Shown one piece after another: positions 1-9,236 of a DNA stretch of 64,000 nt (its first letter is position 1; every line of letters starts with the position of its first letter). The stretch comes from Megalonaias nervosa (taxonomy: Eukaryota; Mollusca; Bivalvia; Unionida; Unionidae). The position numbers and the translations under genes were made by a program. A model generated the notes under the pieces. The model was not told where the DNA came from. It saw only the letters and a list, made by a program, of their open reading frames with translations, and searched no databases. Location: positions 19,306 through 83,305 of the forward strand of contig JAECUM010006648.1 of assembly GCA_016617855.1 (NCBI GenBank), given 5' to 3'.

Positions 1-122
1 TAATAAATCTTTTGGGTTAGCTCATTTTTGTTACTTCATTTTTGACTTTTGCTTTAATGCGTTTAGTTTACACGCGGGTTACTCAATTTTTGTCATTCAC
101 CCTTCCTGCTGCTATGAATTTA
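1..122 (+). repeat. Left terminal inverted repeat, partial
   Basis: This stretch aligns base by base with the reverse complement of 15913-16034, with scattered mismatches. Shared blocks include TTTGGGTTAGCTCATTTTT, TTTTTGACTTTTG, ACTCAATTTTTGTCATTCACC and CTGCTGCTATGAATTTA. The repeat runs off the left edge of the window, so its outer part is not visible. Mismatches between the arms indicate the copy is not brand new. Confidence 0.93.
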
Positions 123-147
123 AACAATTATTATAAATATTATTAAT
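123..147 (+). promoter_or_regulatory. AT-rich leader before first virion gene
   Basis: The 25 bases between the inverted repeat and the first ATG are almost pure A/T and include TTATAAATATTATTAAT directly against the start codon. Similar AT-rich motifs touch the start codons of other genes in this element (TATAATAAA before 1211, TTATTAATAAT before 14302), so this is a plausible promoter core. The regulatory role is inference. Confidence 0.35.
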
Positions 148-1179
148 ATGGTTGTCATCGGAGAACCACACTCAGTTAGATTAGCACGAGAAAGACTAGA
201 GGCAATTAGAAAATATTTACCTGTTCGTGATGCTGTCAAGCAACAATTACAAGAACGACAGGAATCTCAAGTTGAGTTTGAGGAGGATACAAAACAATTA
301 TTTAAACCAATTACAGAGACAACAAAACCACTTCTGCCTGTGTTAGAGAAAACCGCAGAGGTGACCGGCAAAATAGCAAAACAAACAAAGAAAACGAAGA
401 AACTTCTGCATGATCTTCCTGTCGAAATAGCTACTGCGTTGCCACCATCTGAGATGTTTTATGATGCACCAACGCCAGAGCCTGAAGAACCAGAACTAGA
501 ACCTAAAAAATCAGAATCAGCACGGGTTAGAGTTAACGTATCTGACAAATTCACTGATGTTGCTATTAATGACATCAGAGCGATTAAAAATGTAAACCAA
601 TTAGCTATAAATGCGGTTAGGAGTTTTGATAATCGGAGAAATTTATTAAAACCTAATCATACAAATGACATTATTGATCGTGAATCGTGGTACAAATGGA
701 TATTTCGTATCCATTATGGAGTTGATCAAGCTAGAAACAACGATCAGAGATTTATTGACTATAATGATGCGATTAATAAATATTTCGCATTTATACAGTT
801 AAATCCACAACAACAAGAACAATTACTACAGCAGGAAAAAGCGAAACAATCAGCTCCTTCAACATCTGCATTACAACCTTCATCTTCTAGACAAAGTAAA
901 AAGGACGAAGAAAAAGAATTAGGCTTTTTAGAATCTTCTACTGGAAGTGGCTTTAGTAATTATGGTAGTGGCCTCGTTACTTAATGTCCTAACAACATCC
1001 TTGCCGACGTTGAACGACTAGAAATTCTCATTGGAGGAAAACGAGCTGGTAATAATTCCCCAGAAATAATTAATGAGGCGGCTGATATTTGTAGACGGTT
1101 ATTTACAGGCGGTATCATGGACGTTGATGTTTATCAGTCTCTTATTAATGAAATTGCCAATGACTACTACAGTGACTGA
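148..1179 (+). pseudogene. Conserved Polinton-type protein of unknown function, in-frame TAA at 982-984
   Basis: The first gene inside the left repeat. The reading frame from ATG 148 gives 278 residues. It has a charged N-terminal half with heptad-like helix-forming stretches (about residues 10-100), a Pro/Glu-rich linker (about 109-124), a mixed domain (about 125-225) and a Gln/Ser-rich tail ending in two G-x-G motifs (264-269 and 271-276). The same frame stays open after the TAA at 982-984 for a further 64 codons to TGA 1177-1179. That extension is compact and helix-forming, with an LEILIGGKRAGN motif, and resembles the C-terminal module I associate with Polinton proteins of this position. 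I therefore read the TAA as a premature stop, not the true end. No enzymatic motif is visible. It sits at the head of the virion gene block, so a structural or assembly role is likely but unproven. Confidence 0.6.
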
Positions 1180-1210
1180 GTACGTAATTAAATACAATTA
1201 CTATAATAAA

Positions 1211-1699
1211 ATGATCGTACATAGTACTCAACGTGGACCAACCATGGTCAGAGTAATAAATTCACGATTACCAGTATGCAAGACAACCTACGGAGATGGA
1301 CTAGGTGATGTTGTTCAGGGTCTATTTAGAAGGATAGCTCCAAAAGCAATACCGATCGCAAAGCAACTGGGAATGAAAGCTATTGATGCTGTTCGTGAAA
1401 AAGGTATTGGTGCTATGGGTAATCTCGCTGGTAAAGCATTTTCAGCGATCAAAGATAGACTAACACGATTAATACGCAGACCTGCGGTCCGACCTCAACC
1501 TGTAAACTTACCTAGTACTGAAGTAATGCCTGCAAATGTCAGTAAAATAATAAATCAAGTTGCTAATCAAAAACTAGCGGAGTTGGCTGATGTACCAATG
1601 TCAGAAAAAGAAAAAAATATAACCGCTAGTCTGATAGCAGGAAGTGGTCTCACTTCCCGAAGTGGTCTCACTTCCCGAAGTGGTCTTCGTTTTAGATGA
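1211..1699 (+). CDS. Basic glycine-rich core-like virion protein
   Basis: An intact 162-residue protein. I chose ATG 1211, preceded by ATAATAAA, over the upstream ATG at 1073, because 1073-1179 is the coding end of the previous gene in another frame. Residues 28-90 form an amphipathic Gly/Ala/Lys/Arg-rich stretch with an arginine-rich end (LTRLIRRP). Residues 91-135 are a Pro-rich linker and helix. The tail holds the repeat SGLTSR twice, created by an 18-base exact duplication near 1645-1680. IAGSG (142-146) fits the adenain cleavage pattern (M/I/L)-x-G-x-G. Basic, processed core proteins are known from adenoviruses and adintoviruses, so a DNA-packing or membrane-active core role is likely. 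The stop codon overlaps the ATG at 1696. I cannot assign it to a named family with certainty. Confidence 0.7.
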   Translation: MIVHSTQRGPTMVRVINSRLPVCKTTYGDGLGDVVQGLFRRIAPKAIPIAKQLGMKAIDAVREKGIGAMGNLAGKAFSAIKDRLTRLIRRPAVRPQPVNLPSTEVMPANVSKIINQVANQKLAELADVPMSEKEKNITASLIAGSGLTSRSGLTSRSGLRFR

Positions 1700-1716
1700 T
1701 AATAATTATAATAAAG

Positions 1717-3105
1717 ATGTTCAAGCGCATATCTGATCCCGCATTTGACATGGACGCACCAGTACTTAAAGATGAGTCTGTGCGTGATTATCAATATTAT
1801 TCTTATGATGCTCGAATTCCAGATCAGCATGGACGAATTGAACTGCAAGTTCAGGATACAAGTAGGTATTTCTTACCCGCTGAGGCTTTTATTGAGGTTG
1901 AAGGTGAAATTTTTAATATCGCTAATCCTGCAGCACCAGTAGCATATGGAGACGATGTTAGTGTCGGTTTTGTTAACAATGGTATTATGGCGTTATTTGA
2001 TAGCGCTACGTACATGATTGATGGTAAAAATATTGAATCAATTCAGAAGGACATTGATGTTGCTACAACAATATTAGGCCTTGCAAGATACAGCGACGAT
2101 TATTCAAGATCAACTGGTCCATCAATGATGTTTGCAAAGGATACAACTGATTCTCCAGAGTATCGACAATATGAAATAGGACGACCAAGAAATTTTGCTA
2201 GAAACGCCGATGCGGATGTACAAAGTATGATTATTAATGTAGATCCAGATTTTAATTTAGGATTTAGATCACGTTGAGCAATGTTGCGTGGTGGAAGAAG
2301 AGCATTTTCATGTGTGATTCCACTATCACATATATTTGGATTTTGTAGAAATGTCAGAAAAGTCATTTTCGGAGCTAAGCATACAGTTGTACTTGTACGA
2401 AAAGCAACCGACAACGATGCATTATGGAGACCCATTGGTGATCCTGGCAAAGTAATTCTGACAAAACTTTCATTGTGGATGCCGGTGATGACTCCATCAA
2501 TAACTGAAGAAGATCGTCTACTCTCTTTTATGAATCAAGGTGGGAAATCAGCATTATCGTGGTTAACAATGACCACAGATGTTGTTCAGAGTAATATTAA
2601 TGGTTTATTTACATGGCAAATAGCTTCTCAGCAAGGTGTTTCTGCGCCACGATATATATTTATTGCATTTCAAGATGCTACACGGGTGGATGATCAAACA
2701 CGTAGTATTATGATATTTGATAATCTTGGTGTTTCCGAAGTTTCCTTAAGAATAAATGGACATCAAGAACCATCCGAGGATATTTTACTGAATTTTGAAC
2801 AAAATCATGTAGCACGTGTATATCATCGTCTAATGACGTTCATGGGACGTGATCAAAATGTTGATACTGGTTTACAAATATCGCAGTTATATTTTACAAC
2901 CTTATACCCAATTTATTACTTTTCGCTCGAACATTTAGATTTAACCAGACAGTCAGTAGTCGATATACACTTTCGAGCTCGTGTGACAATAGCTCCTATT
3001 ACCAATTACAGAGCAATTGCTGTCATACTCAGCGATAAATCGATGTTAATTGAAGGTGCTGGTGGACGAATGAGAGTCGTTGATGCTCCAGTAGAAAACA
3101 TGTAA
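1717..3105 (+). pseudogene. Major capsid protein (double jelly-roll, hexon-like), in-frame TGA at 2275-2277
   Basis: The building block of the icosahedral shell. The frame from ATG 1717 spans 463 codons, normal for Polinton major capsid proteins. ATG 1696 is a possible alternative start giving only MIIIIIK extra. The first part carries the N-terminal jelly-roll sequence, with a YYSYDARIP region and a membrane of beta-strand-like segments. After TGA 2275-2277 the same frame continues with the most diagnostic segment, IPLSHIFGFC followed by VLVRK (about 2320-2405), and the second jelly roll. Near the C-terminus IEGAGG (3049-3066) fits an adenain-like cleavage site. No frameshift is seen on either side of the stop, so a single codon breaks an otherwise healthy gene. 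A C-to-T change of an arginine CGA codon would explain it; read-through or sequence error cannot be excluded. Confidence 0.9.
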
Positions 3106-3116
3106 TTAGATCTTTT

Positions 3117-3596
3117 ATGAATATTATATTGTCGTATAATCACGTTAGTGTTAGTCTGACTCCTGGTCAGATTAAAAAGATACAATCAGCATCAAAAAAT
3201 AACTGTGGATTAAAAATATTGATAAAGAAAGATCAGATGAGCGGCTCAAATAAATTATCTCTTACGGAACATCAGCTCGGGCGTTTCAATGAAGCCAAAA
3301 AATCAAATAAAGGTATAAAACTTAATCCTTCTGCGGGTGCCATTAAAGATATCATTAATACGGGTGGTATATTTCCACTTCTTGCTGCTATACCAGCATT
3401 AATAGCCGCTGCAGCTCCAGCTGTTGCAAAAGCAGCTGCATTAGGTGCTGTTGGAACTGCTGCTGGAATGGCATTAAAGAAAGCAACTGGACAAGGAATA
3501 AAACGAACACCAAAAAAAAATGGAAGAGGTCTAAGATTACCAGGGACCCCACACTGGTACGGAAAAGGCCTAAGATTACCAGGGACAATTTACTAA
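3117..3596 (+). CDS. Hydrophobic pVI/pX-like virion protein
   Basis: An intact 159-residue protein starting 11 bases after the major capsid gene. The N-terminal 70 residues contain two related LT-x-x-Q helices (residues 14-30 and 49-66), a pattern I associate with a common animal Polinton protein. Residues 84-119 are a long Ala/Ile/Leu/Gly hydrophobic stretch able to enter or disrupt membranes. The tail is basic and holds a duplicated GLRLPGT motif (138-144 and 151-157), each preceded by G-[RK], giving G-x-G-L motifs that could be protease sites. In adintoviruses and adenoviruses the equivalent proteins are packaged with the core and help escape from endosomes. The role here is inferred from composition and position between the capsid and protease genes. 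Confidence 0.7.
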   Translation: MNIILSYNHVSVSLTPGQIKKIQSASKNNCGLKILIKKDQMSGSNKLSLTEHQLGRFNEAKKSNKGIKLNPSAGAIKDIINTGGIFPLLAAIPALIAAAAPAVAKAAALGAVGTAAGMALKKATGQGIKRTPKKNGRGLRLPGTPHWYGKGLRLPGTIY

Positions 3597-3604
3597 TATC
3601 TCCT

Positions 3605-4018
3605 ATGTCCAATTTTGATTTACTAGATGCTGCTAAAAAATTAAAAATAAAAAATTTTAGAGGAGTTTTCATGCGTGATCAATTACCGAAACAACCAAAT
3701 AATATTGAAACAGGTATTATTAATCTCGATGAAAATTCTGGTCCAGGCACGCATTGGGTCGGATATGCAATTGATCCACGTGGAATTATTTATTTTGATT
3801 CATATGGACTAGCTCCACCAAAAGAATTCTTAAAGTATATTAGTTGCTATCAAAGTATTCCAATATGGTATTCAACATTACCTACACAAACATTAACCGA
3901 TCCACCAATATGTGGTCGAGAAGTACTTAACGTACTTGATGCTATATCAAAATCAACAAAACCACCTCACAAAGTTGTACATGAATATACTACGACGTCA
4001 TATTTAAACAGACATTAG
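3605..4018 (+). CDS. Adenain-type maturation cysteine protease
   Basis: An intact 137-residue member of the C5/Ulp1 clan, shorter than adenovirus adenain but normal for Polintons. The catalytic triad is visible in order: His50 in GTHWVGY, Asp65 in YFDSYG, and Cys103 in ICGRE, with Gln95 placed to form the oxyanion hole. It starts nine bases after the pVI-like gene and is followed by the fibre-like gene, as expected for a late virion cluster. The enzyme cleaves structural precursors during maturation. Probable substrates in this element carry (M/I/L)-x-G-x-G or related G-x-G motifs: the core-like, pVI-like, major capsid and phospholipase proteins. The C-terminal helix after Cys103 is short and slightly unusual, but nothing catalytic is missing. 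Confidence 0.93.
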   Translation: MSNFDLLDAAKKLKIKNFRGVFMRDQLPKQPNNIETGIINLDENSGPGTHWVGYAIDPRGIIYFDSYGLAPPKEFLKYISCYQSIPIWYSTLPTQTLTDPPICGREVLNVLDAISKSTKPPHKVVHEYTTTSYLNRH

Positions 4019-4026
4019 TAAATATA

Positions 4027-5093
4027 ATGGTAGATATTTATGGAAGATCTTCTCGTGGTAAAGGTCATCAGCAAGTGATTTATCTAAATACGCAACTCTC
4101 GATCAGCTCAGAAATGAAATTGATGATTTATTAAATATAACCAGTGTGGATCAAAACGAAGTAGTTGTTTTTCAGGATAAACAAGGACGATTAAAAACTA
4201 GTAATATACAACTACCAGATGTACTTATACGAGTTCCCACTGCGGCTGTTAATAATATAGTTACTTTCTCTGATCAGGGTAAAATACAAGATTCCGGTAC
4301 GTCAGTCAGCGATTATATTAAGAAAGCTGGCGACGTATTTACAGGCGCTATTATCATGAATCAAAATAAAATTACAGATCTTGGAAACCCAACCGCAGAT
4401 GCAGACGCCGCAACAAAGAAATATGTTGACGATCAAGAATCTAAGTACGTATTGACCAACGGTAGTATAATGCGCGCATTTCTCGATATGAATAACAACG
4501 GCATTAATAATCTTAGAACACCAGAATATGATTTTGATGCTGCGACAAAGAAATACGTTGATGATAAGGAAGTTCCAATCAAGAATGAAATGACTACACT
4601 AAAAACTGATTATGATAATCATGTACAATTTTTTAATAATCACGTAGAACTGTTCTTAAATTTTCGTAGAAATATAAACAAAACCGTCAAAGAATTTTTT
4701 GGGGAACAACCAACCGTTGACATAAAACTCTCCGACGTTAACACGAAACTTAATGATATTGCCAGTGGAATACCTAATATTGTTCAAAAAACTAATCTGA
4801 TTAAAATTCCACACGGACAAATTAAAAATATCGTATATACAGTAGCATCAGGATCAACAATATGGGCATCGCAAAGTGAAACTCTCGAATATACCACAGA
4901 AGTAACTGGGTTATACAGGTTATCTATGTACGGTTCGGAAATTACTGCGGCAACTTCATTATCACCAAATATATATCGTAATCCTCTATTGGTGATGCTA
5001 ACCAAGAATGTGAAAGAATTCTTTACGCTGATAACAACGGAAATACATCCGAGACGTTACTGGTGGTGCCTAGAATTCGTATCTGAAATTTAA
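4027..5093 (+). pseudogene. Tail-fibre-like protein, frameshifted near the 5' end
   Basis: A probable receptor-binding or spike protein. Two copies of a phage-fibre-like repeat are visible: an M-N-x-N-x-I-x-x-L segment followed by DAATKKYVDD (around 4357-4430 and 4489-4566). After them come a coiled-coil-like stretch (about 4580-4790) and a beta-rich C-terminal region. The natural start is probably ATG 4027, preceded by TAAATATA. That frame ends at TAA 4132-4134, while the main body is open in another frame from 4062 onward, so a single indel lies between about 4062 and 4128. No ATG opens the body frame. A second shift near 4980-4995 is possible: the frame ending at TGA 5084-5086 encodes a more beta-like tail than the frame ending at 5093. 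Fibre-like proteins of this type are known in Polintons and adintoviruses; the exact family is uncertain. Confidence 0.72.
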
Positions 5094-5114
5094 TTAAATG
5101 ACGTTGTTAGTATA

Positions 5115-5651
5115 ATGGATCAACCTCAGTCTTGCATTGACGTTCAACGTTACAGATGCAATCAAATATATGAGCGTCTCACTAAACTAAATAATTTTAT
5201 CGACTATTATAACACGAAGATAAAAAAATACAAAAGGCGTATAGTTGTTATCGATGTAGTTGTTTACTCGGTTTCTGCTGTTATTACTGGAACAGGATTA
5301 TTATTATCAACATTGACGATGACAGCACCTACTGTTATAACCATTATTGTTTCAGCATCAACGACTATTGCTGGAGTTCTCGGTATTATAACCAAAAAGA
5401 TACATACTTGTACAAATGCTAAATTGCACGATTATATGATTAAATTACACACAGTGGCAGAGGCATGTTCTAAATTATCTTTATATATTTCTTCGTGTGT
5501 TAGTGATGGTGAAATATCTGATACTGAATTCGCGATGATGATGAAAACTTATGATGACGCTTTTAAGGTGATCGCTAATGATTTTAACGAATTAAATAAC
5601 AACAATAATAATAATGACAGACAGGGAGTTACTTCAGCAGATCGTTACTAA
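5115..5651 (+). CDS. Two-helix membrane protein of Polinton type
   Basis: An intact 178-residue protein. A Cys-containing helical N-terminus with a basic patch (KKYKRR, 37-42) is followed by two hydrophobic segments (about residues 43-68 and 71-93). Then comes KKIHTC, then a helical region with a SDGEISDTEF segment (about 129-138) and an Asn-rich tail. The last 38 bases overlap the penton gene in another frame. I recognise this layout, membrane hairpin followed by an I-S-D-x-E-F helix, as recurrent next to Polinton capsid genes, but its function is not known to me. Membrane insertion during entry or egress would fit. The start follows TTAGTATA, similar to the leaders of neighbouring genes. 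Confidence 0.65.
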   Translation: MDQPQSCIDVQRYRCNQIYERLTKLNNFIDYYNTKIKKYKRRIVVIDVVVYSVSAVITGTGLLLSTLTMTAPTVITIIVSASTTIAGVLGIITKKIHTCTNAKLHDYMIKLHTVAEACSKLSLYISSCVSDGEISDTEFAMMMKTYDDAFKVIANDFNELNNNNNNNDRQGVTSADRY

Positions 5652-7118
5652 TACAACTCCGTCAAAAACTACTATGATATCGTTAAGTTCGACCAATCCT
5701 GAGTTTAGTGTCAATTTTCCAATCGCAATTCCTGCAAAAGAAATAGCATTAGCACAATTGCGAGTTTATTATAGCTGGCCCAATATTAGATCAAAACCAT
5801 TTGGTGGACTACAGCCAAATAATTCATTAATATTCGCTAATAAGAATAAGCCTGACGGAACTCCTGATTGGCAAGTAGTTTCTATTCCAACGGGCAGTTA
5901 TCAAATAGAACAGATTAATGATGAGTTCCAACGCAGAATTAAATCTATTACAGGAAAAGAATCAAAATAGCAATTACTGTCTACGAACCAACACTATCTG
6001 CGGTTATTGAAATAAATTCCCCTGATTATTCTGTAGATATTTATCAAAGTTCGATTAGATCAGTATTAGGTTGGCCTGAAGATCCACCGGTTTATCAAGG
6101 ACCACCAGAACCACAGAGATCTGATTTTGTCATAGATGTTAAAAAATTTATAAAACCTCCAGAATATAGAACAGAAAAAAATACTTACCCATGGCGACGA
6201 TATTTTGGTGATGGAGTTATACATTATATAGATAAAACAGAAACCCATTTTACAAAAATAGTTGATGGTAAAAAAGGTAAAATAATAGTACTTGATGTTG
6301 ATGAAATAAATTCATATGCTAGTACAATTAAGTCTGAACACGGACGTATACTTAATTATCTAAGAAATTTATTTTCCAGCATTAGCACTTCTTACAACGA
6401 TGACTTAAAAAATCAAATAATTGAAGCAATACAACATTTGAATCAAGTTGCTTCTGACCTAGAGTTCATGAATGATATTATTGTTAACAGAGAAAAAAAA
6501 TTAGTGAACATAGCAGCAGATAAACGCTATAGAGGGTTGTATATAGTTAATGAAGACGGTCCATCTCAGGTTGTTAAACTAAATCTTCTGTTCACAACAG
6601 TATTTCTAAAACATTTCGGAATTACGCGAGAACAACTATCAACATTTATAATTCCTGGATTTAACTCTGAAGAGCTAAAGAAATCAGTTAATGATCTTAT
6701 TGATGAACAATTTAAAAGAATATGTAATTCATGGAAAAAATTAATACCTACACCAAATATTCTTAAACACAATAATGATCCACACGGTGGAGGTCGCCAT
6801 ATCTCACCTGGTATTGTTAATATAACAACAACAATTGCAGTCAATCTGGTATGTGACGTAATTGATGATAGTTATCAAGTAGATCTTTCAAAATCTAATC
6901 ACCGCAGTGGCATTGCGGAACAGGGGTATATACTATATTCATTTAGCCCTAAAGACCCACCCGGTTGGTTAATTGTGTCTGAACCAATTAACCCCGTGTA
7001 CCTGCGAGTTCATAATCCATTTCTGACAAGAATAAATTTCAAACTCACTGACCAGGCAGGAAATATTTTGGATCTAAGACAAGAATCTCTTAATATTAAT
7101 TTGTATATACGCTCGTAG
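5614..7118 (+). pseudogene. Minor capsid (penton-like) protein, frameshift near 5955-5968
   Basis: The pentameric vertex protein. The first frame, from ATG 5614, gives the N-terminal strands, including SLSSTNPEFSVNFP and the SIPTGSYQIEQINDEF segment, then stops at TAG 5968-5970. A second frame is open without interruption from about 5962 to TAG 7118. It holds the rest: an acidic linker, a helical insertion and a C-terminal module with YSFSPKDPPGWLI and LTDQAGNILDLR, both typical of Polinton penton proteins. A single indel near the A-runs at 5953-5967 joins the two halves. The helical insertion of roughly 250 residues between the strands looks longer than I expect for this family. The gene closes the virion block. 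The assignment is strong at both ends. Confidence 0.82.
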
Positions 7119-7887
7119 AACGTCTGATTAAATATTTCCTAATATAATAAGGGAAAAAATAATCTGATTCTGAAATAATATATTTTTTTTTACTGATTTT
7201 TCTTTATCTGATGGGCAGTTTACTAATCAAAATCATTAAAATCTGATTTCTATGATTAAAGCAATTGTATATATAATAAAGCGAGATAACTCGGCTATCT
7301 CTCTCTGCAGTAAATTGAGTGATTATTTCCCTTACTATTATGTTCGATTTACAGACAATAAATACTTCTTGTTTTTCGTTAATTATTTAGTGAATTATTT
7401 CTTTTTATGTAGGTGATTAGCTGTTAGTAAAGCATCAATTTGTAACAGAGAGGAATATTGATGCATCTTTTAACTCTGATAATCTTAAATTCATGTCGGT
7501 TTATACGAGTACGTAAAGTTATTTTTAGCTATAACATATATTTGACCTTAACGAACGATAACTCTTACAAAAAAAATGTAATGTGCGATTATTTTATACA
7601 GTATATATAAATAATGTTTGTAAATTAAGTAAATATACGCTACAGTTGTATAATAATTGTGATTTTATTCAGTATATTGGTCGTACGTAATTTGTCTGTT
7701 TATTCAGTGTTGGGTTAACTACATAATAATTTTAAAACGTCTATATGTATGAATCGGAAAATGGCTCAGTGGTATAGTTGTTGCAACTATGATACTGACG
7801 ACCGTGGTTCGATTCCTGTGGCTGACGAGTGTCGACAGTATTCGGAACGATGCTATTTTATTTTAAAGAAATAATTATTATATATAT
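7119..7887. other. Long AT-rich intergenic region inside the provirus
   Basis: About 770 bases without a convincing reading frame, separating the virion block from the middle block. It is AT-rich with several homopolymer runs and ends in TATATATAT next to ATG 7888. The one structured element seen is the tRNA-like segment at 7755-7830. It is a candidate for promoters, polyadenylation signals or a replication element, but nothing specific is established. Confidence 0.5.
7755..7830 (+). other. tRNA-like element with Pol III A and B boxes
   Basis: TGGCTCAGTGGT at 7762-7773 matches a Pol III A box and GGTTCGATTCC at 7806-7816 matches a B box at tRNA-like spacing. The acceptor, D and T stems do not pair properly, so this is not an ordinary tRNA gene. 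Between the boxes an ATAGTT/AACTAT hairpin with loop GTTGC is present. A related copy lies on the minus strand at 15536-15606. It may be a transcribed tRNA-like RNA, a SINE relic or a Pol III promoter. Confidence 0.45.
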
Positions 7888-8291
7888 ATGAACCAAGAAA
7901 ACATTAACGATATTATTTCTGCTATTAAAAAATTAAAACATAACGGAATAAATCTATCTGATAATCTCGATCCTGAAAAATATTATGTGATTATGAAATA
8001 TTAAAACAAAGAAAAATTGACAATAAATACACATTACCATCCAATTATAAATTTGTAAAATCAATTTATCAGTCTATGTTAGAATCCTTGGCGGTGGTAA
8101 ATGAAAAACAGGTAAAGCTATTTGCGCCTCTTGCACGTTCGATCGAAAATATCAGATCCGAATTGTCTCGTGAATACGAGAAAAAGAAGATCGTGGATAA
8201 TCGTATAATGCAATTAAGAAAAATTATGTTATTTGATTCTGTCAAAAGTGAGAGTGACACTGAGAGTAGCGACGGTGAAGGTAAAATATAA
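7888..8291 (+). pseudogene. Small unknown protein, frameshifted
   Basis: ATG 7888 opens a 38-codon frame (MNQENINDII start, Lys-rich) that stops at TAA 8002-8004. A second frame is open from about 7980 to TAA 8291. It encodes a helical, charged protein with a coiled-coil-like stretch around IENIRSELSREYEKKK and an acidic Ser/Asp/Glu tail (SESDTESSDGEGK). An indel near the A-run at 7976-7980 best explains the split. An ATG at 8076 lies in the second frame and could give a 71-residue protein on its own. I recognise no family. Its position between the late block and the nuclease gene gives no clear functional hint. Confidence 0.45.
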
Positions 8292-8332
8292 AGTCAAAAA
8301 CTATATACAATTTATTTATTAAGAGTACAGAA

Positions 8333-8908
8333 TTAGATATATTCAAATATTATCCGCTGATCGTATTTTATTGAATATGCTGATTTGTATAATTTATCTG
8401 CAATATGTTTTACTGATTGTGGGTGTATGCTAAAATATTTTGCAGCCGCATTAATTGATGGAAAAGTTATTTCCTGTTCTGTTTCTGTATTTATGGATTT
8501 AATAGATCTTCTTGCAAACTTTTTACATTTTCCAGTATTTCCGCGTGTAGCATTCTGACTAGGTGTAATAGCTTGCAGGTTAGATAACCGATTATTTTTG
8601 GGATCTCCATCAATGTGATCAACTACAAGTCTATTTTCAACTACTCCATGAAAACATTCGAATATGAATTTATGTGAGTAATAATTTTTATTTTTCCCAG
8701 TATTAAACTTAAAATAACCAGTATTATTAATATTACCGACTGGTTTTTTCAATCTACAGTTTCTGATCACACCATCTCGAGACGCTTCATAATTTTTTAT
8801 TATGGGATGTTTCACAAATTCGTATTTATTACGAAATGCTTTTTTTCTTAATTCTCTTATAATATCGTTGTCGATCATTTCATCATAAGTCTGATTTGTC
8901 TGAGTCAT
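8333..8908 (-). CDS. NUMOD4-HNH-NUMOD1-like endonuclease
   Basis: An intact 191-residue nuclease of the homing-endonuclease type. Residues 36-68 look like a NUMOD4 module (NYEASRDGVIRN followed by a glycine and aromatic strand). Residues 78-118 are the HNH core, with His79, the VVDHIDGDPKNN box (His98, Asn105) and a LSNLQ-x-x-T-x-x-x-N ending. Residues 148-175 form a NUMOD1-like helix-turn-helix (FPSINAAAKYF). Such proteins cut DNA at specific sites and are common in phage introns and large DNA viruses. Here the gene is free-standing on the minus strand, next to the zinc-ribbon gene and opposite the polymerase. It may be a selfish passenger or a replication or recombination helper. Its start follows an AT-rich leader ending TATATAAA. 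Confidence 0.85.
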   Translation of the reverse strand: MTQTNQTYDEMIDNDIIRELRKKAFRNKYEFVKHPIIKNYEASRDGVIRNCRLKKPVGNINNTGYFKFNTGKNKNYYSHKFIFECFHGVVENRLVVDHIDGDPKNNRLSNLQAITPSQNATRGNTGKCKKFARRSIKSINTETEQEITFPSINAAAKYFSIHPQSVKHIADKLYKSAYSIKYDQRIIFEYI

Positions 8909-8966
8909 TTTATATAATAATATTATTTGTCTAAATCATTATTTTGAAATCTGACCAGATAATCTT

Positions 8967-9236
8967 CTACGGTTTGTATAGGAGATTTACCTGGCGATGT
9001 ATTATTTTTTTGTCATAATATCGTTTTAATTCTCTATATTTTTTTCCGCCACATTTTAGACACAATTGAGTTTTTCCCCTCACTCCAACACCACACTGAA
9101 TACACGGTATTGGTCCTGTACTTCCATTTTTGATACTCTGTGTATGATTTCCGCAGTATTTGTTCACGCACGGTTTATTACAAAGAGAAGTATATCCAAT
9201 TCTGAGCCAAGTACATTTGTTCTTTGTTTCAAGCAT
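8967..9236 (-). CDS. Small zinc-ribbon protein
   Basis: An 89-residue protein with two probable zinc sites. The first is formed by Cys8, Cys19, Cys23, Cys28 and His31, the second by Cys45, Cys48, Cys59 and Cys62 (CIQCG and CLKCGG). The fold suggests nucleic-acid or protein binding. The reading frame ends at 8967. However, a run of seven T at 9005-9011 precedes an alternative frame that stays open to 8923 and encodes a more natural helical end (SPIQTVEDYL region). The last 20 residues shown are therefore probably a frameshift artefact, and the true end would be 8923. It is transcribed divergently from the polymerase gene, 46 bases away. A role in early transcription or replication is possible. 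Confidence 0.7.
   Translation of the reverse strand: MLETKNKCTWLRIGYTSLCNKPCVNKYCGNHTQSIKNGSTGPIPCIQCGVGVRGKTQLCLKCGGKKYRELKRYYDKKIIHRQVNLLYKP

Noticed and set aside
1073..1210. Upstream extension of the core-like frame to ATG 1073
   Set aside because: This part is the coding end of the first gene read in another frame; ATG 1211 has the typical leader and better composition.
1567..1848. Minus-strand frame of 93 codons
   Set aside because: Antisense shadow of the core-like and major capsid genes with no protein-like features.
2100..2450. Minus-strand frame of 116 codons over the major capsid gene
   Set aside because: Antisense shadow; the capsid motifs on the plus strand explain the openness.
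7755..7830. Functional tRNA gene
   Set aside because: A and B boxes are good but acceptor, D and T stems do not pair; kept only as tRNA-like.
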